In this document: one piece after another, positions 16,936 to 24,201 of the stretch
Numbering within the stretch: position 1 is the stretch's first letter
Layout of the letters: each line of letters begins with the position of its first letter
Assembly: GCA_031265585.1 (NCBI GenBank)
Contig: JAISCL010000288.1
Location: forward strand, 1-39,184
Direction: 5' to 3'
DNA length: 39,184 bases
Origin: Tannerella sp.
GTDB lineage: Bacteria > Bacteroidota > Bacteroidia > Bacteroidales > Tannerellaceae
Notes under the pieces: generated by a model
What the model was told of the DNA's origin: nothing
Databases searched by the model: none
The model's input: the letters and a program-made list of their open reading frames with translations, nothing else
Position numbers and translations under genes: made by a program

Positions 16936-17529
16936 TCAGGTTAATGACAGTTCGATATTGTTTTCGTCAGCCATCCGGCGCATGTTTAGAATCGCATAAC
17001 GCATACGGCCAAGCGCCGTATTGATGCTAACGCCCGTAATGTCGGCTATTTCCTTAAAACTCATATCCTGATAATAACGCATTTCAAGCACTTCACGCTG
17101 GTTATCCGGAAGGTGTTTCACAAGCTTTTTTATATCCGAATATACCTGTTCCTGTACCATATTATCTTCCACATTCGATTCGCACAACCTCATATCATTC
17201 AGAAGATCAATTTCAACCTCATCATTGGAGATCGTATTTTCATTCCGTTCCTGACGGAAATTATCAATAATCAGGTTATGGGCAATCCGCGTAATCCATG
17301 CTTTAAATTTACCATTATCCGTATAACGGCCCTGCTTTATGGTCATGATCACTTTCAAAAATGTTTCCTGAAAAATATCTTCCGCCAGATCGTGGTTACG
17401 TACAATATAAAAGATATAAGAATGAATACTTTTCTGGTATCTGCTCAACAAAACATCGAATGCGGAATTATTTCCCTGTGCATACAAATCGACCAATGCT
17501 TCATCGGTCATCTTTTTCAAATTTTTCAT
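16936..17529 (-). CDS. RNA polymerase sigma-70 family (ECF-type) factor
   Basis: 197 residues with sigma region 2 (ALVDLYAQGNNSAFDVLLSRY, HDLAEDIFQETFLKVI, FKAWITRIAHNLIIDNFRQER) and region 4 (LPDNQREVLEMRYYQDMSFKEIADITGVSINTALGRMRYAILNM), joined by an acidic linker. It directs RNA polymerase to a dedicated promoter set, which cannot be deduced here. No anti-sigma factor is adjacent, unlike most SusCD-linked ECF factors. It lies downstream of the low-complexity protein and OmpP1-type gene on the same strand, but a terminator at 17662-17695 separates it. An AT-only hairpin overlaps the stop. Confidence 0.93.
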   Translation of the reverse strand: MKNLKKMTDEALVDLYAQGNNSAFDVLLSRYQKSIHSYIFYIVRNHDLAEDIFQETFLKVIMTIKQGRYTDNGKFKAWITRIAHNLIIDNFRQERNENTISNDEVEIDLLNDMRLCESNVEDNMVQEQVYSDIKKLVKHLPDNQREVLEMRYYQDMSFKEIADITGVSINTALGRMRYAILNMRRMADENNIELSLT

Positions 17530-17661
17530 TACTTTAATGTATTGGTTCGAAGTAATGTGTATGCTATAGGCAAATCGTTTTAATAATTGAACATTTATTT
17601 ATCAACACAAAGAAAAGACATTCTTTTGAACTGAGCAAATTATTTGCTGTTTTTTTTACAA

Positions 17662-17695
17662 AAAGGCGAAGATTTCTGTACAAATCCCCGCCTTT
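17662..17695 (-). terminator. Terminator after the OmpP1-type gene
   Basis: AAAGGCG and CGCCTTT pair. On the minus strand the stem continues inward through two G-U pairs and GATTT/AAATC to a six-base loop (about 14 bp). The distal arm is followed by TTGT. Confidence 0.75.
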
Positions 17696-17720
17696 CCGGT
17701 ACAAAGTCCGAATTTCAATC

Positions 17721-19334
17721 TTAAAATTTATATCCCAACGTCAACATCAAGTGTGTTGTTTTGGTTTTCAGAGATGCCGGAATCGATTCTACAGCAACCT
17801 CCTTATTGTCATTATAAATATTGGAAAATGCATACGCGTAAGCGCTGTTATAACGATACACACAAGCCAGATCCATGTATATGTTAGGAGTAAACCGATA
17901 CCCCAGTCCTACCGTATAATAACTGGTCGGCTTTGATGTTACCGTAAAATGAGGATGCGTTCCCGAAGGGAGGACTTCAACATTATTATCGGCAAGTCCC
18001 TTACGCATGGGAGAAGTCTGCTCCATATATCCGGCACGTACGGCAAACTGAGGGGTAATTTTCACTTCTGCTCCCAGCTTCAAGGTATGCCCCCAGGTAA
18101 AATCGCCTTTTATAAACTTATTCTCCGGAAATTCCTGATTATGTTTAGGATCATCATTCCGCGACGAATAATGCATATTTTTATAATTGGCCATTTCATA
18201 ATCCGCACTAATCAGGGCAGATTGTCCAATAATAAAAGCGGCGCTGAAAATCCATTTTCCGGGAGTCCGGAACCGGTAATCATTATAGCTGTTCTCCGGC
18301 GTCCACGCTTCATTAGCCGGCTTTTCATAATCAAGATTATAAGTGCCGGCCCTCGCATCAAAATAATCCGTCATCTTATACCAGCGCGGCGAATTATAAG
18401 CAAGCCCTAACCGAAAGATCTGCAAGTTCATGATTGCACCAACATTAACGGAGACGCCTGTTCCTTCCGTATTCAGCCAGTTCTCAAGATATAAATTGTT
18501 TCCTTTCGGATCATCCGAAAAGAAGTCTTCATAAAAGGAAGCATATTTATAATTCAAATCAGTTACCGAAATAGAACCTCCCAGAAATAAAAAGTTGGAA
18601 ATGTTCATGCCGAGTCCAATGTTATACTCATCCATATAACCGCTTTCATTTACGGAAAGACGTGATGCTTGCGGCTTGTAAATTCGCCAGTCATCCTTAC
18701 TCTCATTCCAGAAACCAAAATCACTGTGATATTCGCCATCTTTTCCATACTGATTCCTGAACATTCCGGATTCATATCCGATAACGGGAAACCATGGTAA
18801 ACGATCATACGGATCATAACTGCCTTCTACATATTTCAAATCGTTTTCCGGTATACCGGATGCGCGCTGAGCCGCATAATCCGCCATCGAATATTCCTGT
18901 CCGTTATTTGACATTTTATATCTGCGATCAAAATTCTTAACCCGGTTATAGGAAAAACCGAAATTCCAGTTACGTATACTTCCTGAACTTGTCGGGAAAT
19001 AAAACTCGAAACCGAAATTATTCGGTGCAAAACGTGTTTTATTCCGATCCGCACCGACCCCACTCCAGTTGGTAGAAGTTTTTGCTATAGACAGATCCAG
19101 GCTTCCGGAAATTTCAGAACTGCGATAAATGCCTAAGCCTGCAGGGTTACTTGAAATAACGGAAATATCACCGCCCAAAGCGCCAAACGCATTTCCCATA
19201 GCAACCGAACGGGCTGTTCCATTCATCTCGGTATTGGAAAGTGTAAAAGCATCAATCTCATTTCCCTGAGCAAACAAACCGATATTGCAACTTAGCAATA
19301 ACATTCCTGTAAATAAACCTAACTTTTTCATCAT
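17721..19334 (-). CDS. OmpP1/FadL-family outer-membrane transporter
   Basis: 537 residues. It has a signal peptide (MMKKLGLFTGMLLLSCNIGLFAQ) followed by the conserved N-terminal stretch NEIDAFTLSNTEMNGTARSVAMGNAFGALGGDISVISSNPAGLGIYRSSEIS, which is the FadL/OmpP1 hatch region with its NPA(G) motif. Many amphipathic beta-strands follow and the protein ends TTHLMLTLGYKF with a terminal aromatic, as expected for an outer-membrane beta-barrel. FadL-type proteins pass hydrophobic compounds across the outer membrane; Bacteroidetes members are often labelled hemin receptor without direct evidence. It lies 71 bases downstream of the low-complexity protein gene, with hairpins in the gap, and is probably co-transcribed. 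Confidence 0.9.
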   Translation of the reverse strand: MMKKLGLFTGMLLLSCNIGLFAQGNEIDAFTLSNTEMNGTARSVAMGNAFGALGGDISVISSNPAGLGIYRSSEISGSLDLSIAKTSTNWSGVGADRNKTRFAPNNFGFEFYFPTSSGSIRNWNFGFSYNRVKNFDRRYKMSNNGQEYSMADYAAQRASGIPENDLKYVEGSYDPYDRLPWFPVIGYESGMFRNQYGKDGEYHSDFGFWNESKDDWRIYKPQASRLSVNESGYMDEYNIGLGMNISNFLFLGGSISVTDLNYKYASFYEDFFSDDPKGNNLYLENWLNTEGTGVSVNVGAIMNLQIFRLGLAYNSPRWYKMTDYFDARAGTYNLDYEKPANEAWTPENSYNDYRFRTPGKWIFSAAFIIGQSALISADYEMANYKNMHYSSRNDDPKHNQEFPENKFIKGDFTWGHTLKLGAEVKITPQFAVRAGYMEQTSPMRKGLADNNVEVLPSGTHPHFTVTSKPTSYYTVGLGYRFTPNIYMDLACVYRYNSAYAYAFSNIYNDNKEVAVESIPASLKTKTTHLMLTLGYKF

Positions 19335-19374
19335 CTGCTATTTTTTATTAGCAGGGGGTGCTTTTACACCCCCT
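19335..19374 (-). promoter_or_regulatory. Two overlapping hairpins between the low-complexity gene and OmpP1
   Basis: AGGGGGTG-CTTTTA-CACCCCCT (19353-19374) is a perfect 8-bp stem. CTGCTA/TAGCAG (19335-19354) forms a second stem that shares its edge. There is no minus-strand T-run after the strong stem, so it is more likely an intercistronic RNA-stability or attenuation element than a full terminator. Confidence 0.5.
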
Positions 19375-19405
19375 CACTGATTTTTATTTCAACAATATAT
19401 CACTT

Positions 19406-20836
19406 TTATCTGCTACGGCCTCCGCCTGAAGAACGGCTGCTACCGCCACCTCCGCCTCCGCTTGAACGGCTTCCACCACCACTGCTAACGCTACCACTAG
19501 AACGGCTGCTGGACGAACCGGAAGAACCGGACGAATAGCTTCCGCTTGAGCGACCGGAAGAAGAAGATGATGATGAACGGCTACTATTGCTTGGCGCTGA
19601 ATAGCTGGAAGAACGGGAGCTACTGCTCGGAGCCGAATAATTCCCGGAAGAACTGCTTCCGGAAGAACTTTGACTGACAGACGAAGAACGGTTATTCTCG
19701 GAACTGACTCCACTTGAACTGGAAGCGCTGCGCGTACGAACTGATCTTGAAACATTCGCATCTGAAGATGAGGCTGAACTTCTATCCGTACTCACTGCCG
19801 GACGATTGCCCGTAGAACGTGTATCCGATGTACCCGTCCTTGTTGAACTTTCTCTTACAGCGCTTTCCCTCGTTGATCTTGTATTTGTTCCTTCCCTCAG
19901 AGAAGTACTGCGTCCCGAATCACCGGTGCTACGTACGGAAGAACTTCTGCTCTCCGCGGAACGCGCCGATGAACTGCGGCTTGATACGGCCGAACGGGTG
20001 CCGGAAGAGCGGTAACTGCTCGAATAACGCCCGTCCGAACGGCTTGTCCCCGAACGTCCATAGGCTTGACGATAGTACGGCTTGCTGTCGTGATGGTAAT
20101 GTCCGTAATAACCTCCTCCGTAATAGCCGCCATAATAACCTCCGTAATAGCCGCCTCCCCAGCCCCATCCGTAAGACGGGCCCCAGTACCAGTCATACCA
20201 CGGAGAATACCAGCCGGCATAGAAACCGCCCCAGCCATAATGATAAGGACGGTGCCAGTACGAAGTGTACCACGGATAATACCACGAACTGTAATACCAG
20301 GGATCATAGCCCCAGCCATAACCGTTACCGATGTTTATGTTCACATCAACGCCTCCGTCATAAGTATCATAATCGTAAGCGTAATAACCTTCACTCAAGT
20401 AAAGATTCACATTATCCGATCCCGTTATTGTGATTTTTTCGGGCGAATGATAACGGATAATACGCTCCGAATATTCCAGATCCGAACGACGGACATCTAC
20501 AGGAGCCGTATCTTCGGCTGATACATAATAGGCATTATCCGTAAAATCTTCTGCCGCTTCATAATCGGAATAATGACGGTTGTACGCATCTACATCCATC
20601 TCCATACCGGAAGAGGCAGGTTCTGCATAGGTCGCCGTTGTTTTTGCAGGTACGGTTGTCACCGCATTACCGCTCTGACCGGAAGACGTTGCCGACACTG
20701 TCTCAATTTTTGTGTTGTCTGTGCTTTTACTCTTACCCGAAGAGAAATAAACATCATCCACAAATTTTCCCTGTGCAAATGCGCCGAAAGTCATCGCAAG
20801 CATCGCAAACACGGAAGTTAATTTCTTTGTTTTCAT
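19406..20836 (-). CDS. Secreted low-complexity Tyr/Gly/Trp- and Ser/Arg-rich protein
   Basis: 476 residues with a clear signal peptide (MKTKKLTSVFAMLAMTFGAFAQG). Residues ~25-165 are an ordered acidic region with ITITGSDNVNLYLSEGYYAYDYDTYDGG. Residues ~165-260 are a Tyr/Trp/Gly-rich tract (PWYYSSWYYPWYTSYWHRPY, then repeated GGYY). From ~265 to the end it is a Ser/Arg/Gly-rich tail (SSSRSSSYSAPSNSSRSS) finishing in poly-Gly/Ser. I do not know its function. Similar Bacteroidetes proteins have been labelled vitellogenin-like on composition alone. It may be a surface or envelope component. The start is preceded by a strong AGAGGAGG Shine-Dalgarno, which is unusual here, and by a -7 element at 20982. 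It is likely co-transcribed with the OmpP1-type porin. Confidence 0.85.
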   Translation of the reverse strand: MKTKKLTSVFAMLAMTFGAFAQGKFVDDVYFSSGKSKSTDNTKIETVSATSSGQSGNAVTTVPAKTTATYAEPASSGMEMDVDAYNRHYSDYEAAEDFTDNAYYVSAEDTAPVDVRRSDLEYSERIIRYHSPEKITITGSDNVNLYLSEGYYAYDYDTYDGGVDVNINIGNGYGWGYDPWYYSSWYYPWYTSYWHRPYHYGWGGFYAGWYSPWYDWYWGPSYGWGWGGGYYGGYYGGYYGGGYYGHYHHDSKPYYRQAYGRSGTSRSDGRYSSSYRSSGTRSAVSSRSSSARSAESRSSSVRSTGDSGRSTSLREGTNTRSTRESAVRESSTRTGTSDTRSTGNRPAVSTDRSSASSSDANVSRSVRTRSASSSSGVSSENNRSSSVSQSSSGSSSSGNYSAPSSSSRSSSYSAPSNSSRSSSSSSSGRSSGSYSSGSSGSSSSRSSGSVSSGGGSRSSGGGGGGSSRSSGGGRSR

Positions 20837-20842
20837 TTCTGT

Positions 20843-20850
20843 TCCTCCTC
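20843..20850 (-). promoter_or_regulatory. Strong Shine-Dalgarno before the low-complexity protein
   Basis: On the minus strand AGAGGAGG lies about seven bases before the ATG. Most genes in this window lack such a site, so this gene may be highly translated. Confidence 0.6.
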
Positions 20851-20981
20851 TAATTTTTATTAGTTTAAAAGCTGTTGTATATGCTTTTGATGTTAGACAA
20901 TCTTTTAAACTGATGGTTTAATTATTTTATTATTCTGATGTCAAATTTTACGATACGGAAGAAAAAGTTTTTTCTCCGATA

Positions 20982-20989
20982 CAAATGTA
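20982..20989 (-). promoter_or_regulatory. -7 element for the low-complexity protein/OmpP1 unit
   Basis: TACATTTG on the minus strand matches TAnnTTTG, giving a leader of about 140 bases, long for this window. Confidence 0.4.
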
Positions 20990-21198
20990 TGTATTATCCC
21001 CCTAAAAAGCTCGAATTACATAATCTTTAACATATTCAACTCTTCTCTCCGCATAAATAGATGTACGCATTAACAGAAACGTTGCATCCGGTCATCTTTT
21101 CTATATTTTGTTAACAGCCCCCCCCTGCATTGGCCAAACGCACAAAACTTCCGGCCCAAGCAGAAGGCAGGCGGCGCCTCAAAAAAAGGCAAACTCTT

Positions 21199-21229
21199 TT
21201 TGCATTTTGCCCGGCTTATACTACCTTTG
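21199..21229 (+). promoter_or_regulatory. Promoter of the 21252 gene
   Basis: TTTG at 21199-21202 and TACCTTTG at 21222-21229, with a 19-base spacer, match the Bacteroidetes -33/-7 arrangement. The position fixes the start at 21252 and excludes the upstream ATG at 21108. Confidence 0.65.
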
Positions 21230-21251
21230 CCCGCCAAAAACAACCATAAAC

Positions 21252-22127
21252 ATGATTCTCAAGAAGAAAACAACCTGTCTACTCTTCACGGTCTTACTTG
21301 CCTCGACAGCCGTAAACAAAGGATATGCCGAAGGTGATGAATGGCGCGAAAACATGAAATACCTGCAGTATTCATCCCGGTATTTTGGGCCAAACGCATT
21401 TCCGATGCCGGAGTTACGAAACGGCTATTTAGGAACACGATGGGAAGTGGAATTAAGAGGTGAGTACCATGATTCCGAAGGAGATCGTACCAAAGATGTT
21501 TATGCACGCCTCTTTATACCTGTAGCCGAAGGACGCGCAGGGGTAGAAGTCAACTGTGTTATATACGAATACTATAACATGACTGGAGAAACCGTCGAAG
21601 AACGGCATGCCGCAGGAAGCTATTGGGATCATGGCGCACACGGGGATATCATTGTAAGTTCATTCTACCAATTAGTGAAAAGTGAAAAATGGGCGGACAT
21701 GATGCTCGAAGCCACGCTTAAAACGGCAAGCGGCAACAGGCTGGTGGATGCGCGCTTTACCGACGCGGCAACCTACTGGTTCAACGTGAACATCGGGCGC
21801 AACTTATATAAACGTCCGGATGGCAAATTCCATTTACGGATACAGGGATTAGCCGGATTCTATTGCTGGATGACAAACGACATGGTACACCGGCAGAATG
21901 ACGCGCTTATCTATGCTGCCGGCATTAGCGGCGCTTTTAAAAATCTCACATTAAATGCCGACATAGCCGGGATCTACGGCTATAAAAACAATGGAGACCG
22001 GCCATTGCAACTGCGCACCAAACTGAATTACGAATATAAAAAGAATATCCTTTCATTCAGATACAGGCATGGAATGAAAGACGCCCTGTACGATACCCTT
22101 TCACTTGCATACATCAGATGCTTCTGA
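21252..22127 (+). CDS. Secreted protein of unknown function, probable beta-strand-rich
   Basis: 291 residues from the ATG at 21252; a longer frame opens at 21108 but lies upstream of the promoter. The signal peptide MILKKKTTCLLFTVLLASTAVNKGYAEG is clear. The mature part is rich in alternating aromatic/polar strands (LGTRWEVELRGEYHDSEGDR, YARLFIPVAEGRAGVEVNCV, LRIQGLAGFYCWMT, LQLRTKLNYEYKKNILSFRY) and ends YIRCF with a terminal Phe, which resembles a small outer-membrane beta-barrel. I cannot name a family. It is monocistronic and convergent with the aminopeptidase gene, whose stop is only four bases away. Confidence 0.8.
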   Translation: MILKKKTTCLLFTVLLASTAVNKGYAEGDEWRENMKYLQYSSRYFGPNAFPMPELRNGYLGTRWEVELRGEYHDSEGDRTKDVYARLFIPVAEGRAGVEVNCVIYEYYNMTGETVEERHAAGSYWDHGAHGDIIVSSFYQLVKSEKWADMMLEATLKTASGNRLVDARFTDAATYWFNVNIGRNLYKRPDGKFHLRIQGLAGFYCWMTNDMVHRQNDALIYAAGISGAFKNLTLNADIAGIYGYKNNGDRPLQLRTKLNYEYKKNILSFRYRHGMKDALYDTLSLAYIRCF

Positions 22128-22149
22128 GGCTTTAATCCCGGAAAGCCTC
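22126..22149. terminator. Hairpin overlapping two convergent stop codons
   Basis: GAGGCTTT-AATCCCGG-AAAGCCTC is a perfect 8-bp stem. It includes part of the stop of the 21252 gene and the stop of the aminopeptidase. No clear T-run follows on either strand, so terminator function is uncertain. Confidence 0.45.
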
Positions 22150-23508
22150 CACCTCTTCAACCGTTCGCGGTATACGTTTACCCAAAAGGCGGGCGCCTGT
22201 TTCGGTTATCAGATAATCTTCTTCATTACGTATTCCTCCGAAACTTTTACAGGCTTCCAGTTTTTCATAATTGATAAAGCCGGGATACTTATTTTCCGCT
22301 TTCCACTGATCAATCAATTCCGGAATAAAGTATACGCCGGGTTCTATCGTATGTACAAATCCCGGCTCCAATACCCGGCCCAGGCGAAGGGAAGCGCGAC
22401 CGAACTGTTTGCTCTTTGGACGGCCGTCATATCCCACATATACCTCACCCAGATTTTCCATATCATGCACATCAAGCCCCATCATGTGACCCAGTCCGTG
22501 CGGATAAAACAGGGCATACGCACCGGATGCCAGCGCCTCCTCCGTATCACCGCGCATCAGGCCCAGTCCTTTTAGCCCTTCAATCATTACCCTGGCCGAT
22601 ATGTCATAGACCTCCTCAAACGCAATGCCGGGACGAAGCGCCTCGACAGACTGATCGTGCATGGCCGTCTGTATCCTGTATATATCAGCCTGCCAGGCAG
22701 TAAACCGGTGGTCTGCCGGAGTGGTGGACGACATGTCGCCGGCATAACACGCCGCTGTTTCCGCACCGGCGTCAACCAGGAACAGGTCGCCGCTCTTAAC
22801 CGGATTCCCGTGATAATGATTATGAAGCGTCTGTCCGTTGACCGTTGCGATGACAGGAAAGGACAAAGCGCAGTTCCGTGCACCGGCAACCGATTCGATC
22901 GCTGCAACAACTTCGTATTCATGAATGCCGGGACGAATTGCGCGCATTGCCGCCAGATGCATGTCGGCTGTGACCAGGCAGGCCTTTTCTATCTCCGCAA
23001 CTTCTTCGTCCGACTTATAATTACGCAGATTGACAACGGCCCGGATAAAATCTGCCGATGATTTTTCCTCATCCGGAAGTACTCCGAGCCGCTTCCAGAG
23101 CGTAAGCTTGTGTTCGGGACGGTAGGAGGGCAGATAATGTACCGCCCGGCCCTTTTGCCGCGCCTTCTGCAGGAAATCCGTGACGGCGCCGGCGGGCATC
23201 AGCTCGCTGATCCCGGCAAATGCGCACTTTTCCCGAAGGGTCGGCTGCGTACCCATCCAGATAATATCATCCATTGTCGGTTCATCTCCGAATATAATTT
23301 CACGGTCATCATCAATATCTATCACGGCAGACAGGCCGGCGTACGGCTGACCGAAAAAATACAGGAACGTAGAGTCCTGACGGTAAGGATAGGTATTGCC
23401 GGCATAATTGCATCCGGCCTCATCGTTGCCTGAAAAAAGCAACAAACCGGAACCTATCGCTTTCTTCAGCGATGTCCGGCGGTCCATATACGTTTCTTTA
23501 CTGAACAT
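22132..23508 (-). CDS. Xaa-Pro aminopeptidase (M24B, aminopeptidase P family)
   Basis: 458 residues from the ATG at 23508. The frame is open to 23640, but a -7 element at 23532-23539 places the start here. The N-terminal creatinase-like domain (residues ~1-170, LLLFSGNDEAGCNYAGNTYPYRQDSTFLYFFG) is followed by the pita-bread metallopeptidase domain. Its dimetal ligands are visible: Asp ~247 in LVDAGAE, Asp ~258 in YAGDMSS, His ~340 in HGLGHMMGLDVHD, Glu ~387 in HTIEPGVYF and Glu ~431 in GIRNEEDYLI. It should remove N-terminal residues preceding proline from peptides. There is no signal peptide, so it is cytosolic. It is monocistronic. Confidence 0.93.
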   Translation of the reverse strand: MFSKETYMDRRTSLKKAIGSGLLLFSGNDEAGCNYAGNTYPYRQDSTFLYFFGQPYAGLSAVIDIDDDREIIFGDEPTMDDIIWMGTQPTLREKCAFAGISELMPAGAVTDFLQKARQKGRAVHYLPSYRPEHKLTLWKRLGVLPDEEKSSADFIRAVVNLRNYKSDEEVAEIEKACLVTADMHLAAMRAIRPGIHEYEVVAAIESVAGARNCALSFPVIATVNGQTLHNHYHGNPVKSGDLFLVDAGAETAACYAGDMSSTTPADHRFTAWQADIYRIQTAMHDQSVEALRPGIAFEEVYDISARVMIEGLKGLGLMRGDTEEALASGAYALFYPHGLGHMMGLDVHDMENLGEVYVGYDGRPKSKQFGRASLRLGRVLEPGFVHTIEPGVYFIPELIDQWKAENKYPGFINYEKLEACKSFGGIRNEEDYLITETGARLLGKRIPRTVEEVEAFRD

Positions 23509-23531
23509 AAGATATAGTTTTAATTCGTTTC

Positions 23532-23539
23532 CAAAGATA
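23532..23539 (-). promoter_or_regulatory. -7 element for the aminopeptidase
   Basis: TATCTTTG on the minus strand, 23 bases before the start at 23508, matches TAnnTTTG. Confidence 0.55.
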
Positions 23540-23624
23540 GGGCAAATGGAGTGCAATACAAAACGAATGCCCGCTTTTATTTTAAAATAAGGAACGGGCT
23601 TCGTCATATTATCATTCATTTTAT

Positions 23625-23632
23625 TACTTTTG
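23625..23632 (+). promoter_or_regulatory. Orphan plus-strand -7 element
   Basis: TACTTTTG matches TAnnTTTG, but no real plus-strand gene follows. A transcript from here would cross the 28-codon ORF and then the repeat array. Confidence 0.4.
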
Positions 23633-23682
23633 CAGGACAAAACGATTGGCTTTTTACATTATAACTTTAACATAATTATCTT

Positions 23683-23769
23683 ATGAGAACAAAATATTTA
23701 TTACTTTTCCATGCAGCCGAAGCAAAATTACCGTTAGCCCCGTTCCGGACGGATGACTGGGATAATTGA
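23683..23769 (+). CDS. Possible 28-residue ORF or truncated gene start
   Basis: ATG-initiated frame MRTKYLLLFHAAEAKLPLAP ending DDWDN. It lies about 50 bases after the orphan -7 element and has the look of a normal gene start (basic then hydrophobic), but it stops after 28 codons. It may be the remnant of a secreted protein gene replaced by the array, or chance. Confidence 0.25.
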   Translation: MRTKYLLLFHAAEAKLPLAPFRTDDWDN

Positions 23770-23908
23770 AAATTGAGAACCTGTCATGTCCTGAAAAAAC
23801 GATACACATTTCTTGATTATTACTTCCTTCTTTATTTTTTGTATCCGTCTGCAAATCAGCAAATATATTCCGCATTTTCTGCCGGAAATACATCTTTTCC
23901 ATAAAACC

Positions 23909-24090
23909 GACGCGTCACATCCCGATCTGACGCGTCACATTCTGATCTGACGCGTCGGTTTCCGATATGACGCGTTTTATCACAATCTAACGCGTTCTTT
24001 TTTATAATATGACGCGTTCGTTTCCGATATGACGAGTCATATCGGAATGTGACGCGTCAGACTCCGATGTGACGCTTCCTTTTCCTGTTC
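23909..24090. repeat. Tandem 20-base array, GACGCGTC type
   Basis: Nine units start at 23909, 23929, 23949, 23969, 23989, 24011, 24031, 24051 and 24071; eight are 20 bases and one (23989) is 22. Each begins with GACGCGTC, a perfect 8-base palindrome, or a one- or two-base variant (GACGAGTC, GACGCTTC, AACGCGTT). Most end TCCGATAT or similar. The middle bases vary. No frame runs through it with a plausible protein. Confidence 0.93.
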
Positions 24091-24200
24091 GCGGGGTATT
24101 ACGCCGGTTCACGGGATGTTACGCCGATATGCGGGGTATTATGCCGGTTCACGGGGTATTCTGCCGGTTCGCGGCGTGCCGCGCCGGTATTAGCGGGAAA
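24091..24200. repeat. Tandem 20-base array, GCGGGGTATT type
   Basis: Units at 24091, 24111, 24131, 24151 and 24171, with a diverged one at 24191, keep the exact 20-base register of the preceding array but use a different word, RCGGGGTATTAYGCCGGTTC. The unit at 24071 is intermediate: its left half is of the GACGCGTC type and its right end is TGTTC. The array runs up to the TolC stop codon at 24202. Confidence 0.9.
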
Positions 24201-24201
24201 A

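Larger units (their letters stand above)
20837..21251. other. Divergent promoter region
   Basis: This 415-base region separates the low-complexity protein gene (minus) from the gene at 21252 (plus). Apart from one -7 element on each strand, at 20982 and 21222, I see no gene, repeat array or RNA. Confidence 0.6.
23509..24201. other. Gene-free region with orphan promoter, tiny ORF and repeat array
   Basis: Nearly 700 bases lie between the aminopeptidase start and the TolC stop. It holds the aminopeptidase promoter, a plus-strand -7 element at 23625, a possible 28-codon ORF at 23683-23769, and from 23909 onward a tandem array that reaches the efflux operon. Confidence 0.7.

Noticed and set aside
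19806-20521. Several long overlapping frames on both strands within the low-complexity gene
   Set aside because: They come from biased Ser/Arg/Gly/Tyr codons; none has a start signal or a plausible protein composition.
21108-21251. Upstream start for the secreted protein at 21252
   Set aside because: A -33/-7 promoter at 21199-21229 lies inside this extension, and the signal peptide begins at 21252.
23681-23902. 73-residue minus-strand reading frame
   Set aside because: No recognisable family, no promoter, and an odd mixed composition; it lies in a region of repeats and an orphan promoter.
23909-24200. CRISPR array
   Set aside because: The 20-base units follow each other directly, with no repeat of about 30 bases, no unique spacers and no cas genes.
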